The translations under genes and the position numbers were made by a program. The notes beneath the pieces are model-generated. The model made no database searches. It saw only the letters and a program-made list of their open reading frames with translations, and had not been told where the DNA came from. From a virus, in IMG/VR virus record IMGVR_UViG_3300020202_000112, positions 1 to 45,034 of that record: a stretch of 45,034 bases of DNA; one strand, given 5' to 3'. Each line of letters opens with the position of its first letter. Position 1 is the stretch's first letter. Positions 8,150-14,826 of this stretch are shown piece after piece.

Positions 8150-8774
8150 GCCTGATCTTCCCCGAAGAGTTGCGCTGGTTGGTCTTGCTCTTGAGATCTG
8201 AATAGGCGCGCTGCTCGGCAATGGCCTGTGCCGTAGCCATGGCTTCATCCTTCAGGATATTCAGGTAAATATCCCACTTGGCCCTTGCCCGGATGAGATT
8301 GCGCGCGTCTGAGAACCAAGAAGCCGAAGAAGAAGCCGAATAAGACGCAGACGCCGCGCTGGACAGATCAATCAGCCCATCAAGGATGAGCGTGTAATTC
8401 TGGTCTGCCTTGCTGTCGAACTGTATCTTGTCGCCATACACGGCAAATTCGGTCGGCAGCGACGGCGACACTCCGTCCTGCCGCGCCATGATGAAATGAT
8501 AGTCCCTCTGGATCATATCGAAGTCATTGTTGGTCGAAAGATTGACCCTGAGACGGTCGATTTCCAGATAGCGGTTCGGAAGCGTACTCATCGCGATGAA
8601 GGCAACGCTAGAGGACAGCGTTACCGAGGCGCGATAGCTCTCATTGAACCAGAAGCGCTCGTTCTTATAGGCGTCGATCGCATCGACCACGGCGGTCTCG
8701 ATCTGGGTGGATAGGTCAGACCTTTCCAGATCATCTGCGATCTTCGCCAGTAATGTGGTTTTTGTTCCGGCCAT
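8136..8774 (-). CDS. Head-tail adaptor-like protein
   Basis: A 212-residue, mostly helical product (LLAKIADDLERSDLSTQI; AVVDAIDAYKNERFWFNES) with a Ser/Ala stretch near residues 140-152 (SSAASASYSASSSASWF) and a charged helical C-terminus. The N-terminal pattern and size fit the phage adaptor proteins that bind below the portal (P22 gp4 / SU10 adaptor type). It is placed between the head genes and the gp10-like hub gene, as expected. The call rests on pattern and gene order. Confidence 0.65.
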   Translation of the reverse strand: MAGTKTTLLAKIADDLERSDLSTQIETAVVDAIDAYKNERFWFNESYRASVTLSSSVAFIAMSTLPNRYLEIDRLRVNLSTNNDFDMIQRDYHFIMARQDGVSPSLPTEFAVYGDKIQFDSKADQNYTLILDGLIDLSSAASASYSASSSASWFSDARNLIRARAKWDIYLNILKDEAMATAQAIAEQRAYSDLKSKTNQRNSSGKIRPTSF

Positions 8775-8777
8775 TGG

Positions 8778-9101
8778 TCAGAACCCGCCCCATTGCCACG
8801 GCGGCAGATTCCTTTGCACCAACTGCGGCGGCACAAAGCCGAATGGCTGTTGCGGCTGCTGGGGTGTCGGCGCTCCGGTTTCCCATGGCAATCTCGGACC
8901 GCCACCACCCGGATTGTTGTTCGGGCCCTGCCCGCCTCCGCCGCCCTGCGGACGCTTGTTGAACAGGTTACGGATGCGGTTAATGATCTCTTCGCGGCGG
9001 TCCATTCCTGCAAAGTTCTGTTGCGGCTGACCGCCTACTTCAGGCACTTGCGGGTGTGGAGATGCAGGCCTCTGAGGAAAGTTCGACCACATTTTGGACA
9101 T
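8778..9101 (-). CDS. Small proline/glycine-rich virion-operon protein with LPWET/QPFGF C-terminal motif
   Basis: A 107-residue product. Residues 1-30 are Pro/Gln-rich, residues 33-50 form a short basic helix (RREEIINRIRNLFNKR), then a Gly/Asn/Pro linker and a 37-residue C-terminal tail with LPWET, QPFGF, PPQL and QR in order. The same ordered motif ends the 793-residue hydrolase protein encoded two virion genes downstream, although the DNA has diverged. The protein could be a linker or docking partner that uses the same binding site. No known family was recognised. The start overlaps the upstream small zinc-finger gene in another frame. Confidence 0.7.
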   Translation of the reverse strand: MSKMWSNFPQRPASPHPQVPEVGGQPQQNFAGMDRREEIINRIRNLFNKRPQGGGGGQGPNNNPGGGGPRLPWETGAPTPQQPQQPFGFVPPQLVQRNLPPWQWGGF

Positions 9102-9205
9102 GCCTTCGGGTTGGGTTTTGTTTCAGCTTCGCGCTTTTCCATGGAGCGCAGAGCGTTCATGGCGCGGCGGCGCATGGCTTGCGGCGGAATTAATTGGTCC
9201 TTCAT
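9035..9205 (-). CDS. Small C2HC zinc-binding protein
   Basis: A 56-residue basic product with a single zinc-ribbon-like motif (ACPKCGRTFLRGLHLHTRKC), Cys-Cys-His-Cys in order. The ATG overlaps the stop of the glycosyltransferase gene by 4 nt (ATGA), which decides the start over the longer upstream frame. It also overlaps the next gene by 67 nt. A nucleic-acid-binding role is possible but untested. Confidence 0.6.
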   Translation of the reverse strand: MKDQLIPPQAMRRRAMNALRSMEKREAETKPNPKACPKCGRTFLRGLHLHTRKCLK

Positions 9206-9999
9206 GCCGCCTCTAACGTTCGCCACACGCCGATCGACCGAGCCATTGCCCGCCATTCATCGAAATAGGGCTCGGTCGCATTGCGCAGATGCTTGAACCA
9301 AGGCCCGCCCGTGGTCATGTGGACCGCCAGCGGCTCGCCTTTGGTTGTGCCGTCTATCCAATTCCAGCGATGGTCAACGTCCCCGATCTCATTGTCAGGC
9401 ACCCAACCAAAGCCGTGAAGCCATGAGCCGGGTTCGTTATTCACCGCCTCGACGGTGAGCATCTTGTTGGTTGGATGCTCGCAATTGAACAGCATGAAGG
9501 ATGACCAGTTCTTGCGGAAATACTTCTGCTGCACCTGGCCGTCCATCTTGACTTCGGATTTCGGCACATAATCCTGTTTGCACACATTCACCGCCATATC
9601 GGCGTCAATGTTCTGGACTAACTTCTTGATGTCGGCGCGGAACAGCCAGTCGCTATCGACAAACAGCGCATAGCCTTTCCATTGGCACAGCGCCGGGATG
9701 AGAAAGCGGGTGAATGAGAACTCCGTCGAGAACGGCTTGCCGTCCACATTATCAATCTTCTGTGTCCCTTCCGTATGCCACTTGCGGCGATAGAGGCCGG
9801 CGTGTCTCAGCGCGCGCTCATCGAGCATCTGCACATGGAGCGGAAAGGTTGAATGGCGCAGTAGTGAGACCTTCGCCACCTCATAGGCTTCCGGCTCGCG
9901 TGAGTCATAGCCGATGAAGACGGGCAGAATGTCTATATTGGCCTTGTGAACCAGTTTGATCTGGTTTACGGCGTCATAGATCAATGCGCTACCAGCCAT
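9202..9999 (-). CDS. Glycosyltransferase (GT-A type)
   Basis: A 265-residue product. It has the YDSREPEAYEVAK start, an STEFSFTRFLIP segment and a DSDWLFRADI motif that supplies the DxD metal/sugar-nucleotide site expected in GT-A glycosyltransferases. The ATG at 9999 overlaps the methyltransferase stop by 19 nt and is preceded by AAAGGA. A longer frame upstream is an overlap with the methyltransferase gene and is not used. It sits with a methyltransferase and a TPR glycosyltransferase, so the three probably modify one glycan, on the virion or on host surface polysaccharide. Confidence 0.8.
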   Translation of the reverse strand: MAGSALIYDAVNQIKLVHKANIDILPVFIGYDSREPEAYEVAKVSLLRHSTFPLHVQMLDERALRHAGLYRRKWHTEGTQKIDNVDGKPFSTEFSFTRFLIPALCQWKGYALFVDSDWLFRADIKKLVQNIDADMAVNVCKQDYVPKSEVKMDGQVQQKYFRKNWSSFMLFNCEHPTNKMLTVEAVNNEPGSWLHGFGWVPDNEIGDVDHRWNWIDGTTKGEPLAVHMTTGGPWFKHLRNATEPYFDEWRAMARSIGVWRTLEAA

Positions 10000-10496
10000 G
10001 TGGTGTGCTTCGTCCTTTCTGCGGGCTTGACCTGCTCGACAACGAACCCGGCCTTGGTGAATTGCTCCACCCACCATTCCGGGCTTTCGAGGATGAGATG
10101 CGCGTTGCGCCCGTCTGACAGTGTTTGTGTCGATGGGGTGAGGGCCATCCGCGCAAAGATGCAGTCGGTTGTCAGCCGGCGAAGATCGGCCAGCACATCG
10201 GCCAGGCACTCCGGCTCGACATGCTCTAGAACATCGCCGCAAACAACGACAGGATGGGGCTCGGGCGCAGTATCCAATCCTTTGATACAGGGGTCATAGT
10301 TGGTCACTTGGTACGCTGGCCCGAGAGCCTTTGAGAGGGTGCATTTTCCACATCCGTAATCCAAGATGCGTTTGCGCCCCCAATCTGAAACTTGTCTTAC
10401 CTCGTTGCGAGTTGCTGCGCCGGAGGTGCCATAGCGCTCCGATCGCTCATGCAACTCGGCATTGAGGCGTTTGTATTCTTCGGTAATGGTTGCCAT
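9981..10496 (-). CDS. Class I SAM-dependent methyltransferase
   Basis: A 171-residue product with motif I ILDYGCGKCTLSKAL (residues about 43-57), an acidic post-motif (YDPC) and GDVLEHVEPECL, which is the usual arrangement of small Rossmann-fold methyltransferases. The target is not evident. Because it is flanked and overlapped by two glycosyltransferase genes, O-methylation of a sugar is the most economical guess. The ATG at 10496 shares one base with the stop region of the upstream gene. Confidence 0.8.
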   Translation of the reverse strand: MATITEEYKRLNAELHERSERYGTSGAATRNEVRQVSDWGRKRILDYGCGKCTLSKALGPAYQVTNYDPCIKGLDTAPEPHPVVVCGDVLEHVEPECLADVLADLRRLTTDCIFARMALTPSTQTLSDGRNAHLILESPEWWVEQFTKAGFVVEQVKPAERTKHTTWLVAH

Positions 10497-11962
10497 TATG
10501 CAGCCCTCGCCAGCTTGCGAGACCGCTTGACAACTTCATGCTCAGCCCTGCGTAAAACCGGACCCCAATCGCCTTCCTCGCTCTGGCGCAGCATTTCGAC
10601 AGAGCCATAAAATGGGTTTGGCCCCCTCACTCCATAGCGCCAGGCCACCATCTTTGGTGTCAGGCACAGTGTAGGAAGCCCTAGGGCTCCACACAGATGC
10701 AGGAACGAGGTATTGACCGTGACAATCAGATCCATCTCAGATGCGAGCGCGGCAGTCTGGTCATAAGACGCGATCGCATCGCCCCAATGATGGATAGGAA
10801 TGCCCAGCTTGTTGCCAACCTCTGCGCATTCATCAGCGGCCCAATCGTGATACTGGAAGCTGAAGAAATGGCAGTTGGGTATTTTCAGAATGTCCGCCCA
10901 TTGCTCTAGGCGGATTGAGCGCTTGTCTATGCGGGTTGCTTTGAGCCCGCCACACCAAGATATGCCGACCTTGAGGCCGGTGAAAGGCCGCAGAAGCCCC
11001 TGCCCCTTGGCCCTGAGATGGTCATTGGCCTTGAGGTAGGAGACTTTGGGGAAATCGTCGTTGTTTTTGCGGAACCACCTGCCGAGACTGCCCATCGGGA
11101 CGAAGGCATTGACTTTGTGATTCGCGATCCAGTCGAAGGGCTCATCGAGCCCGCAAGTTGGGTAGACCGCTTCTGCTTGGGGGAATGCGTCACGAAACAG
11201 GTTCTCCAACCGTTTGTCGCAGTCTATCACAACTCGGCACTTCTTGAAAAGGTCAGGAAGCATTGAGGCGAACATGATCTCATCGCCTACGCCCTGCTCA
11301 CCATAGCAGATGACTGTTTGTCCCTCCGTCCCGTCCCATGGCTTTAGCCCGCCATAGGTCTTGAGCTTCCTTTCCATGGCCTTGTATGTGGCCGGCAGGA
11401 ATGCAACCTCGTCGTAAAGCTTGAAGCCCTGTTCCCAATCTCCGGCTTCGAGATGAGCAAGGCCCTTGTTCCAGAGTGCGGAGCGGTCTTGCGGATCGAC
11501 CTTCAGCGCTTCATCGCACCAGTATATGCACCTGTTGGGCTGGCCGGCGTTGATATAGAGCCCAGCCATGCCTGAGAGAGCCCAGGCTTTGTATTGATTG
11601 ATACCGCGCTCGTTGTAGATCGGCTTCGCTTCAGCAACCTCTATGGCCTTCTTGAAGCACTCAGCGGCTTTGTCGTCCTTGTGCTCGCCCTTATAGGCGA
11701 CACCCAGGTTTACCCATGGCGCTGCATCATTGGCGCCGCAGCGTATCGCCTCATGATAGAGGGCGATTGCGAGACCATTGCGGTCAAGCCTTGAACTGAC
11801 GACAGCTAGGCCGAATAGTATCGCCGGATGGCCCGGCCATCGGCTCAGGGCTTGGTTGTAATGACGCTCCAGATCAAGATACTGTTCCGGTGTCGATCGC
11901 GGATCGACTGCCAGTCTGCCGCTTGCCTGTTCAAGGTGCGTCAGGACTTCCTCAAGCGTCAT
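10496..11962 (-). CDS. TPR-repeat glycosyltransferase (GT9/GT41-like)
   Basis: A 488-residue product. The N-terminal half has TPR-type repeats (AIRCGANDAAPWVNLGVAYK; KVDPQDRSALWNKGLAHLEA), and the C-terminal half resembles the GT-B nucleotide-sugar binding half of TPR glycosyltransferases (VKVGISWCGG; DLIVTVNTSFLHLCGALGLP, then an ending around CLTPKMVAWRYG). The gene has a good ribosome site (GGAGGG) and follows a strong intrinsic terminator, so it is probably expressed below the level of the capsid gene. A glycosyltransferase inside a head-to-tail gene order suggests glycosylation of a virion or surface component. Confidence 0.8.
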   Translation of the reverse strand: MTLEEVLTHLEQASGRLAVDPRSTPEQYLDLERHYNQALSRWPGHPAILFGLAVVSSRLDRNGLAIALYHEAIRCGANDAAPWVNLGVAYKGEHKDDKAAECFKKAIEVAEAKPIYNERGINQYKAWALSGMAGLYINAGQPNRCIYWCDEALKVDPQDRSALWNKGLAHLEAGDWEQGFKLYDEVAFLPATYKAMERKLKTYGGLKPWDGTEGQTVICYGEQGVGDEIMFASMLPDLFKKCRVVIDCDKRLENLFRDAFPQAEAVYPTCGLDEPFDWIANHKVNAFVPMGSLGRWFRKNNDDFPKVSYLKANDHLRAKGQGLLRPFTGLKVGISWCGGLKATRIDKRSIRLEQWADILKIPNCHFFSFQYHDWAADECAEVGNKLGIPIHHWGDAIASYDQTAALASEMDLIVTVNTSFLHLCGALGLPTLCLTPKMVAWRYGVRGPNPFYGSVEMLRQSEEGDWGPVLRRAEHEVVKRSRKLARAA

Positions 11963-11972
11963 CAGCCCTCCA

Positions 11973-12006
11973 TAAAAAGAAGCCCCGGCAGTTTCCCGCC
12001 GGGGCT
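11973..12006 (-). terminator. Strong intrinsic terminator after the capsid genes
   Basis: On the minus strand AGCCCCGGC and GCCGGGGCT form a perfect 9-bp stem with an 8-nt loop, followed by TTCTTTTTAT. It lies between the decoration-like gene and the TPR glycosyltransferase gene. It should limit read-through from the highly expressed capsid segment to the downstream late genes. Confidence 0.88.
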
Positions 12007-12012
12007 GTTTTG

Positions 12013-12447
12013 CTACTGATCCATCACGTAGCGGACGAACAGGGTCACGGACAAAGAAGCCGTACCCGAGGTCGTCGCACCATTGACGGTCAGGGTCATC
12101 GTGGCATGACGCGGGTAGTAATCGTCCGAGACCGAGAGCTTGTAGGGCAAGCCGTTGGTCTTGACGAAGGACGCCTGGGTCGGGCTGAAGGTAGCCGACC
12201 CATGCACCGCGCCTTGCGAGGTGTAGTCATTGCCGATCTGGAAGATGAATGTTCCATCGACAGATTTGCCGATCAGGCGAACGTCCGTAACCGTCGCACC
12301 ATGCGGGATCTTGATGTTGTTGAACTTAATCACGTCGCCGTCCGAGAGGGACGCCGAAGTGACATAAGTCTGAACACGTTCCACCGCTCCGGTGATCGAG
12401 ATACGGGGCTGCTGCGGTTCGGCTGCGTTTGCGTTAATGGTAGCCAT
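12013..12447 (-). CDS. Head decoration-like protein
   Basis: A 144-residue beta-rich product (RISITGAVERVQTYVTSASL; ATMTLTVNGATTSGTASLSV) encoded 21 nt after the major capsid gene with a good ribosome site (GGAGACATGAAACATG). Its size, fold style and position directly after an N4-gp56-type capsid gene suggest a capsid decoration or minor head protein. I cannot tie it to a characterised member. Confidence 0.68.
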   Translation of the reverse strand: MATINANAAEPQQPRISITGAVERVQTYVTSASLSDGDVIKFNNIKIPHGATVTDVRLIGKSVDGTFIFQIGNDYTSQGAVHGSATFSPTQASFVKTNGLPYKLSVSDDYYPRHATMTLTVNGATTSGTASLSVTLFVRYVMDQ

Positions 12448-12468
12448 GTTTCATGTCTCCTTTCACGC

Positions 12469-13548
12469 TCACGGTGCCGTCGCGTAGGTCGGGATCAGGA
12501 TGGTGCCGAAGTCGATCGAATTGAACTTCGTCTTCTTGCACCCCATGATCGTCTGGACCGACACGCCGAACTGACGCTCGTAATCGAACACGTCTTCGAT
12601 GTATTTGGGCTCTTCCGAATAACCCTGGCCCCAAGCGCATGCCAAAGCCTGCGCACCGCAGAACACGGCGCGCCGGATATTGGCATTCGTTGAGATGGGC
12701 TTGTTCGTGTCGCCCGGCAGGCGTGTCCATTCATGGAGCACGACACCGTTATAGACGCCCAAGGCACCCGTGAAGATCGGGTTATCCTCCACCGCACCGC
12801 CCTGCATGGCCGCCTTTTGAATGTCGAGCCACTGGCCGGAATTGGTGCTGGTCCGCATAGAGCGCACCTGATCGGGATGCAGGAAGCAAACATAATAGCG
12901 GTTGCTTCCGACAGTGATCGGGCGGATCAGCGGAGAGGCAGTCTTGGCAATGTTCACCGCACGATCGAGAACGGTGAGGTTGAACGTTTGAGAAGCCGAG
13001 ATCGAGGCCTCCGAGGACGTTCCGGTGTCACCGTCGCCGTAGATGATACGGCGCGCCGAACCAGTGCCGGTCGAGGCAGCAAGAGCGGCGTTATTGCCGG
13101 TGTAGATCGTGTCCGACTGATCCGTGTAGCCAGTCAACTGATTGGCCGCAGCGGTATCGATGCGCTCGGAATACCAGTCCTGGATAGCCAGGCGGGCTTC
13201 CTCGCGCACGGAGAACGGAACACGCTGCGCATCAATGCGGGTCTTCACCCGGACTGCATGCGCAAGGTCGTTGATAAAGAGCGAGTCGTTATAGACTGTC
13301 AGGGCTTCTTCATTGCCCTCCAGCATATCGTTCTCGGTTGCGCCGCGACCAGAGAGCTGGACACGGAGCGGAATGGTGATTTTGTCACCCGCGCCTTTGC
13401 TGGTGTCATCGAAAACCTGAATGAGGCTATTGGACGACTTGCCCATAAACTTATAGGCCATCGTCTCTTTAAGAGCCTCACGCGCGATCTTCTTCGACCA
13501 CAGCTTAACGGCAGACGGATGGTTCACCGGGAAATCGGTGGCAGCCAT
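12469..13548 (-). CDS. Major capsid protein, N4-gp56 type
   Basis: A 359-residue product. Diagnostic stretches include GRGATENDMLEGNEEALTVY, the following SLFINDLAHAVR, and QRVPFSVREEARLAIQDWY, which match the N4-gp56 (DUF4043) capsid family, an HK97-fold group. The C-terminal part (YIEDVFDYERQFGVSV) is also typical. The start follows TAGGAGACAGCG. It is located directly after the scaffold gene, as usual, and before a small decoration-like gene and a strong terminator. Confidence 0.93.
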   Translation of the reverse strand: MAATDFPVNHPSAVKLWSKKIAREALKETMAYKFMGKSSNSLIQVFDDTSKGAGDKITIPLRVQLSGRGATENDMLEGNEEALTVYNDSLFINDLAHAVRVKTRIDAQRVPFSVREEARLAIQDWYSERIDTAAANQLTGYTDQSDTIYTGNNAALAASTGTGSARRIIYGDGDTGTSSEASISASQTFNLTVLDRAVNIAKTASPLIRPITVGSNRYYVCFLHPDQVRSMRTSTNSGQWLDIQKAAMQGGAVEDNPIFTGALGVYNGVVLHEWTRLPGDTNKPISTNANIRRAVFCGAQALACAWGQGYSEEPKYIEDVFDYERQFGVSVQTIMGCKKTKFNSIDFGTILIPTYATAP

Positions 13549-13713
13549 CGCTGTCTCCTAAATGTGGTTGATGAGGGTCGTGGTGGTTTCCGTTGTTGAC
13601 GCAGATCGGAGTGCGAGACGCCCATTAGAGGTTGGCGGCACCTTGTGGCCTTAACGCCGGCTCAAGCGAAGCGCCCGTTAAGGACGGCGGCTCCTATGGT
13701 TCCGAACTCAGCT
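13549..13713 (-). promoter_or_regulatory. 165-bp intergenic region with an 8-bp stem hairpin upstream of the capsid gene
   Basis: Between the scaffold stop and the capsid start. CCTTAACG (13649-13656) and CGTTAAGG (13676-13683) form a perfect inverted repeat with a 19-nt loop. No T-run follows on the minus strand, so it is not an ordinary terminator. It may be an mRNA-processing or stability element that raises capsid mRNA, or a leader hairpin. I see no convincing -35/-10 pair and no ORF in this gap. Confidence 0.5.
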
Positions 13714-14625
13714 TCAGTTGCGGAACAAACTGGATGAATGCCCTGCGGTCTTTGCAAGCTTGTCCCAAGCGGCATCGAAAGCAGCGCCCTTGAGATTAGC
13801 CATGTCAGCGATGCTCATGTCATTCTGCGGTGGCTTTCCGCCAGCAGAGATTGATGTGGCAGCGGCAGCCTTTTCGTTGAGCTTCTGCACCTGCTCAGCC
13901 GGAGGCGGCGGATCAGGTTGTTTACTCTTCGGTGCATAGCCGCGCGCCTTGGCATAGCCCAGGATCACTTCGGCAGGATTGCGGCCATTCATGAATGATG
14001 TGCGCGCAAGATGCAGTTCTTCTGCCTTAATGGTCTCGTTGGCGGCCAATGGATTCATGCCCATGGCCGTCAGCTCGCCCAAGCGGCTCTGGACGAGATA
14101 GTTATAGGCGTCTTGGAACGACGAGTCCGTGGTTACAGCTTGGCGAATTGTGCCGAGATAGGCGGTCTTGACCTGCTCGACTTCGCTTGCCTGGCGCGCG
14201 CCGTCTTCAAACTGCCGCAGCTTCTGCTGTAGGCCCTGAATGACGGTGAATGGGTCTGTGCTCGGGTCAGCGTCAAGCGGATCGAAGGCCTGTTCTTCTT
14301 GCGGGGGTGCTTGAATCTGCTGCTGGAGGCCCTTGAATGCCTCCATGAGGTTCTGGAAGTCCTGCTCGCGCTTCTTGCGCTCCTCACGCTCGGCATGAAG
14401 AGCGGCGATCGGGACAAACTTGTCGGGCTCTTTCTCTTTCGGCTCTGCCGTCGCGGCGGCGGGCGCTTGCGGAGCGTCTGCCTCTGCCTGCGGCGCGGAT
14501 GCTTCCGGCTCAAGAGCGGGCTCTGGCGCAGGCGGTGCAGCCTCAGCAGGCTTTACTTCCGCTTCTGCAACTTTCGCTACTTCTGCGGCGAAATCGGTAT
14601 CAGACTGAGTGCCGAAAATGCTCAT
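13714..14625 (-). CDS. Capsid scaffold protein
   Basis: A 303-residue product: MSIFGTQSDTDFAAEVAKVA, then an Ala/Pro/Glu-rich acidic region (residues about 20-65), a coiled-coil segment (AALHAEREERKKREQDFQNL and onward), and a helical basic C-terminus. This composition and its place between portal and major capsid genes are standard for scaffold proteins. The ATG at 14625 overlaps the upstream stop as ATGA and follows AGAAGGAC, so the longer frame from 14676 is not used. Confidence 0.85.
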   Translation of the reverse strand: MSIFGTQSDTDFAAEVAKVAEAEVKPAEAAPPAPEPALEPEASAPQAEADAPQAPAAATAEPKEKEPDKFVPIAALHAEREERKKREQDFQNLMEAFKGLQQQIQAPPQEEQAFDPLDADPSTDPFTVIQGLQQKLRQFEDGARQASEVEQVKTAYLGTIRQAVTTDSSFQDAYNYLVQSRLGELTAMGMNPLAANETIKAEELHLARTSFMNGRNPAEVILGYAKARGYAPKSKQPDPPPPAEQVQKLNEKAAAATSISAGGKPPQNDMSIADMANLKGAAFDAAWDKLAKTAGHSSSLFRN

Positions 14626-14816
14626 GAATTGTCCTTCTTGTAGATGCCAAGCTCCGCCATGGCCGCTTGCATACAATTGTGAATGAAGCCTGACATTGAA
14701 TCAGAGCCGCTAGGCTCAGGCAGGCCGTGCTTTCTGGCAATTTTCTTCAGCTCAATGACGTAGGGTTGATCATCAGTATGCGTGGTCGGTTTGATAGGAT
14801 GTCCGAAAATTGACAT
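14622..14816 (-). CDS. Small protein between portal and scaffold
   Basis: A 64-residue product starting MSIFGHPIKPTT after GAGGAGCGTGA, 10 nt downstream of the portal gene, and coupled to the scaffold by ATGA. Its first five residues, MSIFG, are the same as those of the scaffold protein that follows. Two cysteine/histidine positions (IHNCMQ, HTDD) are not arranged as a known metal site. Function unknown. Confidence 0.72.
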   Translation of the reverse strand: MSIFGHPIKPTTHTDDQPYVIELKKIARKHGLPEPSGSDSMSGFIHNCMQAAMAELGIYKKDNS

Positions 14817-14826
14817 TCACGCTCCT

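Noticed and set aside
12733-13599. 288-residue plus-strand frame over the capsid gene
   Set aside because: Antisense to the major capsid gene. Mirror of its codon usage.
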